From assembly GCA_013396525.1 (NCBI GenBank), contig VWYX01000684.1:186001-250000 (forward strand): 64,000 nucleotides of DNA. Direction: 5' to 3'. Of this stretch, positions 11,800 to 23,100 are shown one piece after another. Source of the stretch: Chaetorhynchus papuensis. Its lineage: Eukaryota; Chordata; Aves; Passeriformes; Rhipiduridae. A program made the translations under genes and the position numbers. Every line of letters begins with the position of its first letter. Position 1 is the stretch's first letter. Below the pieces are notes generated by a model. That model was given only the letters and a program-made list of their open reading frames with translations, was not told the origin of the DNA and did no database searches.

Positions 11800-13480
11800 T
11801 TTAATGGGTGCTGCATCTGGCAAATGTGGTGTGGATGGGGAGGTCTGAGGTAGTCTCCAGATGCCAGGAATGGATTTTCTTGTTCTTTGTAGACCACTGA
11901 ATCTTTCCCACAGATACCCATCTGAAAAGGTCTGGTACCCTTGAGGACCCCCAGATGTTAGTGGGTCCTGTCATGAATAATGTTGGGTCCATGCTCCCTG
12001 CATTAGAAGCTGCTGAGGGGTGTCATGTCTCTTTGGTTGGCCCTTTGATCCCACTCTCTTTGGGAAACAGCCACCCCAGGGCCCACTACCTGCCTCTCCA
12101 CTGCAGTTTTCATTAGTTCTCCAATACTGCAGAGTTCTCCCTTGACCTTGGGGAAGCTCTCCTCCTCATCCTTACAGAAAGTCTTTGGGAGGTATCTCTT
12201 GCTTATCTCTGCTTTGAGATCCTGGTGTGTGTTCGAGAACAGACCTTCCTCATCCTCACTTGTGTGGACCTTGGCTTTCCATGGACCTGTAGCCCTTCTC
12301 CTTCAGACTGGTGATGTCAATGAAGAGACAGAAGTAATCTCCTTGGGAACAGAGCAGGTCCCAGATGTTCCACTTGTTCACTGAATTCCACTGGCTCTTC
12401 AAAAACTTCTTCAAAGGTCTTCTAGGTGCTCTGCCAGGTTGCTGGCCAGCTTTCCTCCAGATCCTGCTGCAGAGCACTGAAAAGGAAACAGAGAGCTCAC
12501 CTGTGTGGAGAAGACGAAAGTCCTTGGAGTCTGGTTTACTGGACTCATGGCAGAGGTCATCCAGGAGTTTCCAGCTGTGGGAGGGAGCCAGACCAAGCAG
12601 TAGTGCCTGGAAATCAAGAGAAGAGAAAGGCTGGCTGAGCACATGATCCTGAGCTCCCTGGGAGAATGGTGGTTGGATGCTGGTGGTGGCAGGATGGGAG
12701 CATCCATTGTTGTCTGGATTCCTTGGAATGATGGTCATGTTCCTGAGCCTTGGGAATCTGAACTGTGTCCCCAGCTGACCTAGGGCTGGCTTGGGTCTGT
12801 CCCAAGAGGAGGACAGGGCAGTGGAGGAGATGCAGCTGTGAGAGGACCAGGGCTGTGCAAAGCCTGGAGGATCTGGGATTGTAAGACCCAGAGATAGAGA
12901 TGTTTCTTATTCTGGTAGCCACATCCAGGATCCTCAGGAGCTGGCAGCTGCTCTGGCATCTTTGTCTCCTCCATGCTTCAGCCCCAGGGCAGGGTCCCTT
13001 CTCTGGGAGCATGTGGTGAGTTGGCACCGAGCCCCTGCCTTCTCTGTCCTCACACCTACGAGCCCCTGGTGCCAGGAGATCATATCAGTTGTCTTCTTGA
13101 TGACACTGGGAGCTCCCACATCACTGAGGAGAGGAAATTTGGGTCAGGGCTTGAGAGGAATGGCTCAATGGGATGGGGAGGGGACAGTGGTGCCTTGAGA
13201 GGTGCAGAAACCCCCCTCTAATCTGTCCAGGGAACCAGGTGTGGGGACTTGTGCTGGGCAAGTGGGAAGGGAATGAGAAGCAGTCCTCTTGCCTCTTCTT
13301 CCTCTGGTGGCACCCAGGACTGGTGTAGCCAGGGCAATGGGGATGAGGGTGATGTCCACAAAAAGGTGAGTGTGCAGCCAGAAGCTCAGTGAGGGGGTCT
13401 GGAGGAGCCTGGAGAGGCCACAGGGGCAGCTGGTGTCCGTGTTCATCAGGGCCCTCTCACACAGCAGATGAATCACGGCT
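11800..13480 (-). pseudogene. Unrecognised - strand exon-like segments
   Basis: Several - strand stretches look coding-like but are broken. One segment (12501-12606) has both a strong acceptor (ctcttgatttccag before it) and a strong donor (cacacag|gtgagc). Another stretch near 13110 follows the acceptor tttcctctcctcag. A charged open frame without ATG (contains DEEGLFSNTHQDLKAEISKR) covers about 12020-12265. I do not recognise the family; a decayed lineage-specific gene or a non-coding transcript are both possible. Confidence 0.25.
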
Positions 13481-16404
13481 GAGTGGACTCCATCAACAGT
13501 GGCACAAGTGTGTCTGGGCTCAGTGCTCCACAGAGGTCTCCAGCTGGAGCTAGCTGGGCCTGCAAACTGACATCTCTAGGAGATGTCCATGTCACAGGAC
13601 ATATGAGCTTGGTGCTCATATCTGTGCCAGATTTCCAGGCAGGTGATGCAGGATTATTTTCAGCAGCAGGACAGATGCTGACAGATGCTGCAGCTGGATG
13701 GGAGGGACCTGGGTGCCAGGTGAGGAAATGATACTGGGGCAATAACACAAACTGATGCTCAAGGGAAATGTTTATACCTACAGTGTACTACTAGTTATAT
13801 AGTTGCCACATCAGTTCTTGGAAAGGATTTTGGAGTCACAGCAGAGCACTTGTTTAAAACAGGAGCCTGGGGCACTGCAGAGAGCAGAAGCCCAGTGCTA
13901 ATAATAGCTCTGCCAGCACTGCACTGCTCAGAAGCGGTGCAGGCTCTGGATCCTGCTCTGAGCCCAGCGGGAAGTGCGGGCTGGAGTGTCCCTGTCTTCC
14001 TGCCCTGTTCCTGCCTGCTTGTGGCCATGTCAGGGGCAGTGGACACTGGGCTGAGCCAGGTGGGCTGTCTGGTCTGATATCCCTAACCTGCACTGAAGCT
14101 TGATGTTGTCGTATTTCACATATTTTGCTGCTGTGCAGGGGAAGCGCCCAGGGTCAGTAGCACTAGACTGTTTCCCATGTTTCTCCTGTTGGATCATTTT
14201 CCCAGTTTCTCCTGTTTGGAAGCAGGCTGGTGTCCCTGGTTGTATGCTTGAGCAGTGCTGTCTGTGGATGATGGAGTTCTGCAGACAGCCTGGTATAGGG
14301 CCAATTCCTCATTCACACTAGAGTTTTTAGAGATGGGACTAGTATGTTCCTCAGGACCACAACAGTTGCCTCGTATTTTGGTAGCCTATTCCTTCTTGCC
14401 CTCTCTGAGCAGATGCTGAAGGTGTTCCTGTTCAGCTGTGTGCCAGAGAGTGTTGTTTTGTTCAGGGAACAGATGATGAATTGGTTTACTGAGCATGGAC
14501 ACCTTTTTCAAATCAGGCCATCGCCCTTCAGGACCTAGAAAGGTTTTACAGGTGATCCTGGATTCAGCTACGTTGTGTTGTATAAGAGCTTATTTCCTTC
14601 TCCTAACAGAGCTTATTGCTTTGGCCATGAATCCTGCAGGATCCAGCTCTGGATTGATACCTTTGGATGCCACTAGCAGTGACATGGCTCTATTGTGTCT
14701 CCTGAGTTGGTCTGGCAGGGCAGGCTGGTGCCTTTCTGCAACCAGCTGGGTCTCAGGTGACTCTGAAGCATCTCCATGTGCTTGCTGGGACTGAGGCTGG
14801 GAGCAGCCAGATGGCTTATCCTCTGATGGCATCAGCTGAAATCGTACCAAGAACCATTTTGGTTTTGCCTGGTGAACTCTAGGAGTGGAGAAGGGACACC
14901 TCTGGTAGCAAACACTTTCCTCTGACCTGCTTTGGGAGGTGCAGATGTCTCAGTGCCTTGGAAAGGCTGGACCATCACTGGAGAAATTAGGAGATGTGGA
15001 ATGGGCTTGAGGGGATGGCTGCAGATTGCCATCTTTAAGGTCCAAACAAAGCAAAGGCATCTCAGATGAATGGCTGACATTCTGACATTCAGGAACTCTG
15101 ACATCCCCCCAAGGTCTTGTTAAAACCAGCCAGACCAGCTAGAAACCAGTCCCACATCAGTGGGGACTGGGATCCCCACTCTGGGGAGGGTTGGAGAAGT
15201 TGGAGTGATTCTCTGGTGAGGCATATTTGGGAGCCACCCTTCTGCCATCCAACCCACTACCTGTCCAGGGGTCCCTGCTGTGCTCCCCCATATGTGCAGC
15301 ATCCCAAGGGAATGCTGTGATGGTGCCAGGGCACTGCTTGCCTGGAGCATGATCCTGTCTTGCTGCCAGTGTCTGTCCACTTCTGCCGCATGAAATCCAC
15401 TGCAAGGATCTGATCTGGGTTAGTGGGGACTTGGTTTGCTCCCGAGGCACCAGTGACAGTATTTTATTATATGCACTAAATTTTTGTCCTGTATCACTGA
15501 TACATCAGTGATTCAAGACTCAGTTTGCCTGGTACAAAGCCATTTTCCCTTTCTCTCTGCTGGTTCAGGCAAAGGGCCCTACAGCAGCTAGTGCATATGA
15601 CATCCACACTCCATTTTCCCCCACTGCTCCCAAATCTTCCTCTGCATTTATGCACCTTCTTACATGGCATTCTTTTTTTTTTTTTGGATTTGCTCTTGCA
15701 TAAACGTTGTCATGCTGCTTTCCTGAGATGCTCTTGGAAGAAGAGCTCTTGGCTCTTCCCTCTGCATTCAATAATCCCTCTTTGCAGAGTATCAAATAGC
15801 ACATGCCTGCTTTGCACGATGGGCAAGGCACCGGGCTTGTGTTCCTCTACAGCTTGGATTGCTTATTCAGTGTGATCCAGGCTCTGCTTCTGCAACACAG
15901 CTGGGGCTTGGCAGAGGTGATACTATGCATGGGAGTGGAGTTTGAAGGTGTATTTTGGAGGGATTTAGCTGAAAACAGAGGGATACATCCTGATATTTTG
16001 AGTTGATATTTTAAGCTAAGGAGAGAAGGTGCTTGGTATCTCTCTCCTGGAACTTCTCTAATTTCTTCTCACTGTAAAGACCTTGAGGCATTTTCTAAGC
16101 TACAGAAAAGCCTACTTTGCCTGTCTCAAAATATAATTTGGAAATTGTTTTTAACTTCCTGCCCAGATCGGAAGGTTTTTTGAAAAATTTATGCCAAAAC
16201 CTTAGTAAGTCAGTTCAATTCATGTAGGAATGAGTAAAATGGATGAAATATACGATTTTATTGCCAGTGTGTTGGATGATTTTTTGCTGTTTTCAGTCAT
16301 GGAATGGAATTGGAAAGGTTTATCTGAATTCTTAGTCTGTACCAGGTCTGAGAATATCCCAAGTCAAAGCTAACAAGCAAAACACAACCTGACCTTAAAA
16401 ACGT

Positions 16405-16428
16405 AAAAAAAAAAAAAAAAAAAAAATC
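16405..16428. repeat. Poly(A) run
   Basis: About 24 consecutive A residues, followed by a shorter A run at about 16439. It could be a retrocopy tail, but no retroposed sequence was recognised upstream. Confidence 0.7.
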
Positions 16429-16929
16429 TTAATAATGTAAAAAAAGGAGGTTGAGGCAAAAAGGTCTGATATCAAAAACCCTTTCTCTAAATAATTAATT
16501 ATTCCTGAGCCAATGGCATTTCTGCAGGAATGAGCATAACTGGTATAGGGGAACTTGCAGGACTGTGCGATAGAGCAGACTTCTTTTTTTCTGTCTTCTA
16601 ATAACAATTTAAAAACCCCAACTGAAATGTATTTATGGTTCAGTCATTGTATTTGGGCTGTGATCTGTGTGCTTAGAGCTTTAATTCCCAAAGGCAGGGC
16701 TTTGTGAAGTTATTAAAATCTGGCCATAAACGATATGAGAGGTTTTGTAATTAACTTTGATGATTAAATTTATAAACTTCATAACTGAATTCACCACGCT
16801 GATCCCAGCAGCACGTTGTCCCCATGTCCTTCGGATCACTGGGGTGCCCACAGTGTGTGTTTGCAGTCCTGCTGGCAGCTGTGGGCACAGGCGGCAGCGC
16901 TGTCACGGGTTTGCTTCCCCTCCTTGCAG

Positions 16930-17097
16930 CAGCCGCCTTCCGGCCGTACCAGCTCTCACGGAGCTTTTCTACCCAACGCAGGTGGGGATCGACGCCGGAG
17001 CCGGGACACGCAAGCTGGCCCTGTACCATGCAAGGATGTGCCTGTGCCCTCCCTGACCTGCCCACCCCCGCCCTCGATGCCTGTCCCGCCCGGCGCC
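16930..17097 (+). other. AIFM3: AIFM3 5' UTR part of the ATG exon
   Basis: A long pyrimidine tract and ccttgcag end at 16929, so the exon most likely begins at 16930. A weaker acceptor, acccaacgcag, ends at 16981. The segment is GC rich and leads directly into the ATG at 17098. An internal or alternative promoter here cannot be excluded. Confidence 0.55.
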
Positions 17098-17128
17098 ATG
17101 GGAGGATGCTTCTCCAAGCCCAAACCAG
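17098..17128 (+). CDS. AIFM3: AIFM3 coding exon 1 (residues 1-10)
   Basis: Encodes MGGCFSKPKP and ends with one base of codon 11 before the donor gtgact. The start is fixed by the identity of this peptide with the known family N-terminus and by the good context gcgccATGg. Gly2, Cys4 and Ser6 followed by lysines form a myristoylation/palmitoylation-type signal. Confidence 0.95.
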
Positions 17129-20100
17129 GTGACTGCCCTCCGACGCCGGGCCCTCATCCCACTGTCCCCGTGGGAGAAGTAGGTCAGCGGTGGACGCTGG
17201 CCGGGGGAATGTTAATGCTCGGCTCCTGCAGGGGGGATTACTGGGCTCTTAATCCCCCCGAATTCCTCAGTGCTCTCACTCCCAGGCAGGGAGCTGTGGG
17301 GGGTTGCAGCAGTGCCAGGGGAGTGGTAGGGGGGTGGGAGGGGAGTGGGAGGGGAGCTCACCCTGGATCATGAGGGAGGCAGCTCTGCCTGGTCCCATGT
17401 CCTTGTTCATCACCACCCTCCTGCTTCTACCTTTCTGCCGGATCTGGAGCAGAGTTGCCTGTCTCGTGCCCCAGTGTAGGTTTGGGTGACAGCTGTCCCA
17501 GCACAGACACATGGGGCTCCAGCACCTTCCTTCTGCCACAGCTTTGTCACTCACTTGACAGCACTTATTTTTTCCCTGCGGGAAGGGAATGACCTGGGAA
17601 GGAGCAGGCCAGGTCCTGGGGCTGCTGTGGTGTTGGGATTTTATTTTCTTGGTGAAGCTTGTCCATCTGTGCTGCTTTCGGTGGGGAAAACAGCTATAGA
17701 CACCAGGACATCAAGGATTCTCCCCTTGCTGACACATTCCTTTCAACGACTGGGCTGGGTGGGCTCCCTGCTCTGTATGGTTTTGGGGAAGGTTGGGTGT
17801 ATGTGTGAGGGGCAGGGGCTGTGGTGCCCTGGTTGATGGGGATCTGGTGTGGAAGTGTCAATGTTCAGCCTTGTCCTGAGCAGGCTGGGCGTGAGCAGGC
17901 ACTGTGTGATCACCCATGCTCATCGCCCCTGGCAGCACCTGCATGGCCCCAGCACAGGATCCCAGGGAGCAATGGCTGGTCCTGTCAGTGTTCCCAAAGC
18001 TGCCATGGAGGAGAGGTCCCAGCTTCCATCCTGCAGCTTGTTTTGGCCACCTCAGAGGGAGCTTAGTGTGACCTTGTCCTTGTTGCTTGCTTGTGCCCCA
18101 GGGCAAGTGGAATCAGGTAATGGTGCTGATCTATCAGACCAGTCAGCATCCCTGTGTAGCCTTTGTGGGTGGAAAGATGTCTTTTGGGGACCTTTTCTTG
18201 GCAATTTGTCTTCACTGCCTGAGGCAGGAGGGATTTTGGGTTGAAGGACTCAACAGGTCAGAAGGGCTATAGGAGTTGTGACTCACTGAGCATCCATGGA
18301 GTGAGATCCTCGCCTTTATGCAAGGCACAATGAGAAAAAGGTGGTTTTCTGCCCTTGACCTGTACTGTGATTATGTTATGGGTTACCACAAGGTTATAGG
18401 CACTGGACACTTTGACCTGTAAGTTTTCTCTGTGAAAGTCCTATTTATATGTTTCCTTGAAATGTTTGAGGAGTAAAAACACATCCAGGAATAAATGCCT
18501 TTGTTGACTAAACTTGTGACAAACTCTGCTATCAGCTCCACTTTATTTTGTATCCCATCAGCAAAACTGTGTAATCTTAGACCAGTGTTGGAATACCAGC
18601 ACTCTGCGGGCATCTGTCCTGAGCTGCAGATTTTTGTGAAGAGCTGTATTTGCATAGCAGGGCCATATGCCTGAAAATGCCACCCTGCAATGTACCTCCG
18701 TCCCTCAGCTCTGGTTTGGATTAGTGTCTTCAAAGGCTTTGCACAAGCCTTCTGCAGCCCCTGGGTAGCTCAGCACTGACTGCGGGGCTTCATCCCAGGC
18801 TTATAAAACCTGCAAATGCAAGGAAGTAAACAGAGGCATTTGAGGATACTGATTGTTCTAGCAAGGGGTTTCACTGACTTTTCATATGGTAATTGTACAG
18901 TCTTAGAGCTGAGTACTGGACTTTACTATTTGTAGGAATTCACCTATTCCCTGTCCAAATAAGAAGCAGGGACAGAATAGAGCTGTTTGCTCCATCAGTG
19001 CTGTTACTGCATGAAGGGAATATTTGGATGCAGCCTGAAGTGAACAGAATTGATTCAGACACTTTTCCAAGGTACACGAGGTCCTTATCTGCTCCATCTC
19101 CTTCGTTCCAAGAGAGATCCTCAGTTGCCCGGAGCACCCTCAAGATAACCTTGGCACTGCACACATACCACCTTTTGATGGGCAGATGAGTGATACAAGA
19201 GCTCTGGGGAGTGGAGTCCTAGATCCCTAAATAGCTGTGCTCACTGTACCGCTGGCCAGCCCTGAGGTCTGGCTGCTGCTGCAGCACCTGTCCCTGTCCG
19301 GATATTTCAGTGTTTAATTAAGAGCTTACATTCAAACAGTGAAGTAATCTGCTGTTATCTCCAGTGCTGCAGTCCCGTGATGCCAGATCCTCTTCTGAAG
19401 GCCCCGTTCTCAATCTCTGCATAATTTTCTCCTTGGGTTTGTCTCAGGTGTGTGATGCATCAGGGATGAGCTGTCAGCTGGCAGCCTGTGTGGTATCCCA
19501 GCACCCACTCCCGCAGCGCAGCTGGGTCAGGGTAATGGGTGACAGGAACCATCGTATGCTAGCTCTGTGTGAGCTGTGGTAACTCTGTCTCTGCGCCGAG
19601 TATGGGAGAGTGGCTTCAAAACCTATAAATTGTGATTCTTCTTCTTCTTCTGCTGGGTTCATTGTTTGATGGTGGAGCAGGGCAGTCAATTCCCAGTGCG
19701 TGGAGTGTCTGGGCATGGGCTTTGCCCTTGCACGGAGGATGCATTTAGCAGGGAATGTGCTCCCTTCCCAGGGATGCTGCATGCTGGATGGTGCTGGAGG
19801 GGGTGCCATTGGCTGTGTGACCTGAGCTTGGCTCTGAGCTTGTCCCCAGCCTTGGGAAGTCCTACCTCCTGGTTTTGGACTGTAGCATTTGCTGACAGAG
19901 CGTCTGGAGAGGGAGAGCAGAGCCAGCCATGTTTGACATGGTGGTTTTGTCATTGGCTCTGTCATTTTTAATAGAATGATAGAATCATGGAATGGTTTGG
20001 GCTGGAAGGGACTGTAAAGACCAAGTAGTTTCAACCCCCTGCCGTGGGCAGGGACACCTTCCACTAGACCAGGTTGCTCCAAGCCCTGTCCAGCCTGGCC

Positions 20101-23100
20101 TTGGAAGGAGGGGAGAAGTGGTCCATAGAAATGGTTTGGAGTCACTTTGAGACCACCTGAAGTTACTATCACTGGGGCTTGTAGTTGAGTCAGGGTGGAC
20201 GAGCCCAGGGGATACCTGGAGAGTGCAGCTCTGGCAGGGCACAGTGAGCCCCAAACATGTCCCATGGTGGTGGATTTACTCTGTGCTGGCTTTGGGAAAA
20301 TAAACCCTGCTGAGGTAAATTGAGATTTCTGGCTGTGCCTGCTGGTCCCTCCAGCATCATCCCTTGATGCATTTTTGATTTTCATTGCTCCCAAAGCTGT
20401 TGGCACCATACAGCCCACACCAGACTGTTCTCTGTCCTCAGCACTCCTCTGCCCCGTGCCTGCAGCCCTAAAGCAGCACACCCTGAGGCATTGCAGGGTT
20501 TTGGGGCTGGGGAAGGCAGATACACTGCTTTCCCCTTGCCAGCTCAGCTCCTCCATCCCCTATGGCCAGGCATCTTCATCTTATCCAGACTTCTCTTGCC
20601 TCAAGTCAGCCCTTGGCTCATGTCAATTCTCTCTTCCCATATTAACTCAGTATTTTCCTGGTTTCTAGTATTTTAAGTATCTGGGACCTGGAGGTACAAT
20701 GGCCCAATATCCATAATTTAAATTTAGGCTCCAGAAGGGCTCTGAGCCATACTGGGAACCCAATCCTGTGATAAAGAAGTCTTGGATCATCTAATTGCCC
20801 TAATTTTTTAGGTCAATGCCTGTGACCCTGCACTGCAGCCCAGCCACCTGCCAGCACCCTGCTCTGGGATCTATGTCAACAGTTTGAGCCTCATGTCTCA
20901 AGTACCTCTCCAAGAGCAAGCAGAGGCTTTGACTTGTCCCACAAAGCTGTGAATAGTGATGGAGAAGGAATAAATTTACAGATATAATGGGATATTAAGG
21001 ACTGACTGCTTATGTGAATGACATCAAGGCAAAGCACAAGAACATCATGACCACAATAGGAAAACAACACCTGAGCCAACTGTGATAAATGGGGTTGGGA
21101 CATGGTTCCTGAGTGTATGTGAAGGATCCCAGCAGTGCTTGACCTAAAGGCTGAAAACCTGGGGAAAAAAAAAAATTGTGTCAAAATCTGTAGTCTTGTC
21201 AAGAGTCTGTATTTTAAATGATTCTGTGACTTTGAGAGGCTGACTCAGGATTTTTGGGTAGTGAGAGCTTGCAGTGCGGTGGTGTACGTGGATGTGTGAT
21301 ATGAGCACTTGTTAATGCTCAGCTGGTTCCTCTGCTTTTTTTCTACATTATTATAAAATATTTCCAGCCCTGGTCTTTTGGTTCTTCATCTATGTATGTG
21401 TGTATCTATAGAGATATCTTAAAAATGTGCATGAACTCACACAAACACATATACACACATATGCATGCGTATAAGTGATGTTGGTGGCACAGGGCAAACA
21501 GGCACATCTCTGTCTCCTTCTCTCATCTATATCTATACCTATACACATATACCTCTCTATTTATATTTTTATCTATATCATCTATATCTATACATTTATA
21601 CCCATATTTATATATCAATATCCATATTTATATCCACATCTCTACCTATATTCCTGAGAGGTCTAGATTTGTAGTCACATGCCTAAAACTTTCCAAACAG
21701 TTTGCTTTAAGGTCCAGACCCTCTTCTAGCAGTTATATGGATATGACTGTCAAAGAGCTGGAACACACTGGCCCCAGCCCCTTTGTATCAATCAGATTTC
21801 AGAATTAAACTTGGGTTTATAAATATTTCATTTAAATGTCATTTTCTCTGATGGCAACCGAACCAGTTTGCTTGATCAGCTCAGGCGCTACTTAGCCCTG
21901 GATTCCTGGAGGGATCATCCCTTGGGAATGCAGGTTTCCGGCCAGAGGGACACCCCATGCAGGGCTGAGAGGCATGAGAAGGAGGAGGAGATGGGGGTAA
22001 AAAGGCCTGCTGAGAGGCAGGTGGGATATACCCCCCCACAGAGGCAAGTGGTGAATTGTGGGGCCCAAGATAGGAGGGGGAAGATTTTATAACTCTTTTT
22101 CTTTTCCTCTGGACATTTGGCTGAGTGCCAGAGACCTGCTGCTTCCTGCATATGTTTTTCAGACTGAGGAAGAAGGGAAAAGCTCAGAGTTACATCTCCC
22201 TCTTCATCCCTGCAGGTTCATATGCCTGTGAATCAGCATGCACTCCATGTGCTCACCTGACCCAAATGTGCTCTGGAAAACAAAGTCCTGGGGCATCAGC
22301 CAAGTGAGAGATGGCTGTTGTTCCCTTCAGGGTGAATTCACTGATATCCATATCCCCCTCACCTTTAGGGCTCAGAGCCACCGGCTTTGCCCAACCTTTG
22401 TCTCGTTCCGTGACATGGTCTGGCTCCACAGTCTGGCGGCAAGGATGCACAGCCACATTTTCTGCAGATTGGCTGTGAAATCATATGACGTCAGCCCCCT
22501 GTTTCTTGGGCCAAAAGTATTTTACTGGGACTGGCATAAATCGGTATTCATTATATTTCCTAACTCTGTCCTGGAAAATCCATTTCTGTTTCTCCCAATG
22601 CCCTGTTTATGGAGAGCAGCCTCTTCACTGGTGCCTGCAGCAGCTGGGCTGCTTCTCTAGAGCTCCAGGAACAGATTTGCTCATAGCAATGTGAGTTTTT
22701 TTAATGTGTGGTGCTGGCCCTATTCATTTGCCTTAACTCCTACAGCTGCTAGAGCACAGCAGAAGGTAATGTTTTCTGTTGGTTCAGTGTTCATGCACAG
22801 AAAATCACTTTCCTGTCTGTCACTACCCCTGGTGAATCCTGCCCGGGTGAGCATGGGGATTTGGCACTTCGGCAAAAAGCCACCCATCCCTTGCCTTGCT
22901 GAGCTGGCACTAACAGCAGAAACTTGCAGGACTTCTGAGACAGATGCCTGCCTCCAGGGCCTGGGTGGCCATGGCCACTTGCTTTTGTCCTTTCCAAATG
23001 AACTTTTTCCCTGACTTGTTCTTCCATCGTTCTGTCAATATTCTTGCAATAAAAGGTTTGGGACAATAGATAAGACTGGGAAGATTCAGCATCCTTGTCA

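Larger units (their letters stand above)
7238..16929 (+). other. AIFM3: Large intron between the non-coding first exon and the ATG exon
   Basis: About 9.7 kb. It contains a CR1 copy (7689-7975), an unassigned - strand exon-like region (about 11800-13480), a T run near 15671 and an A run near 16405-16428. From about 8240 to 11000 and 13750 to 16780 I see no recognisable gene; the open frames there look like chance frames in GC-rich DNA. Confidence 0.5.

Noticed and set aside
12474..12506. A very short - strand intron between cacacag|gtgagc and cctttcag
   Set aside because: At under 30 nt it is too short to be spliced in vertebrates; treated as coincidence or decay.
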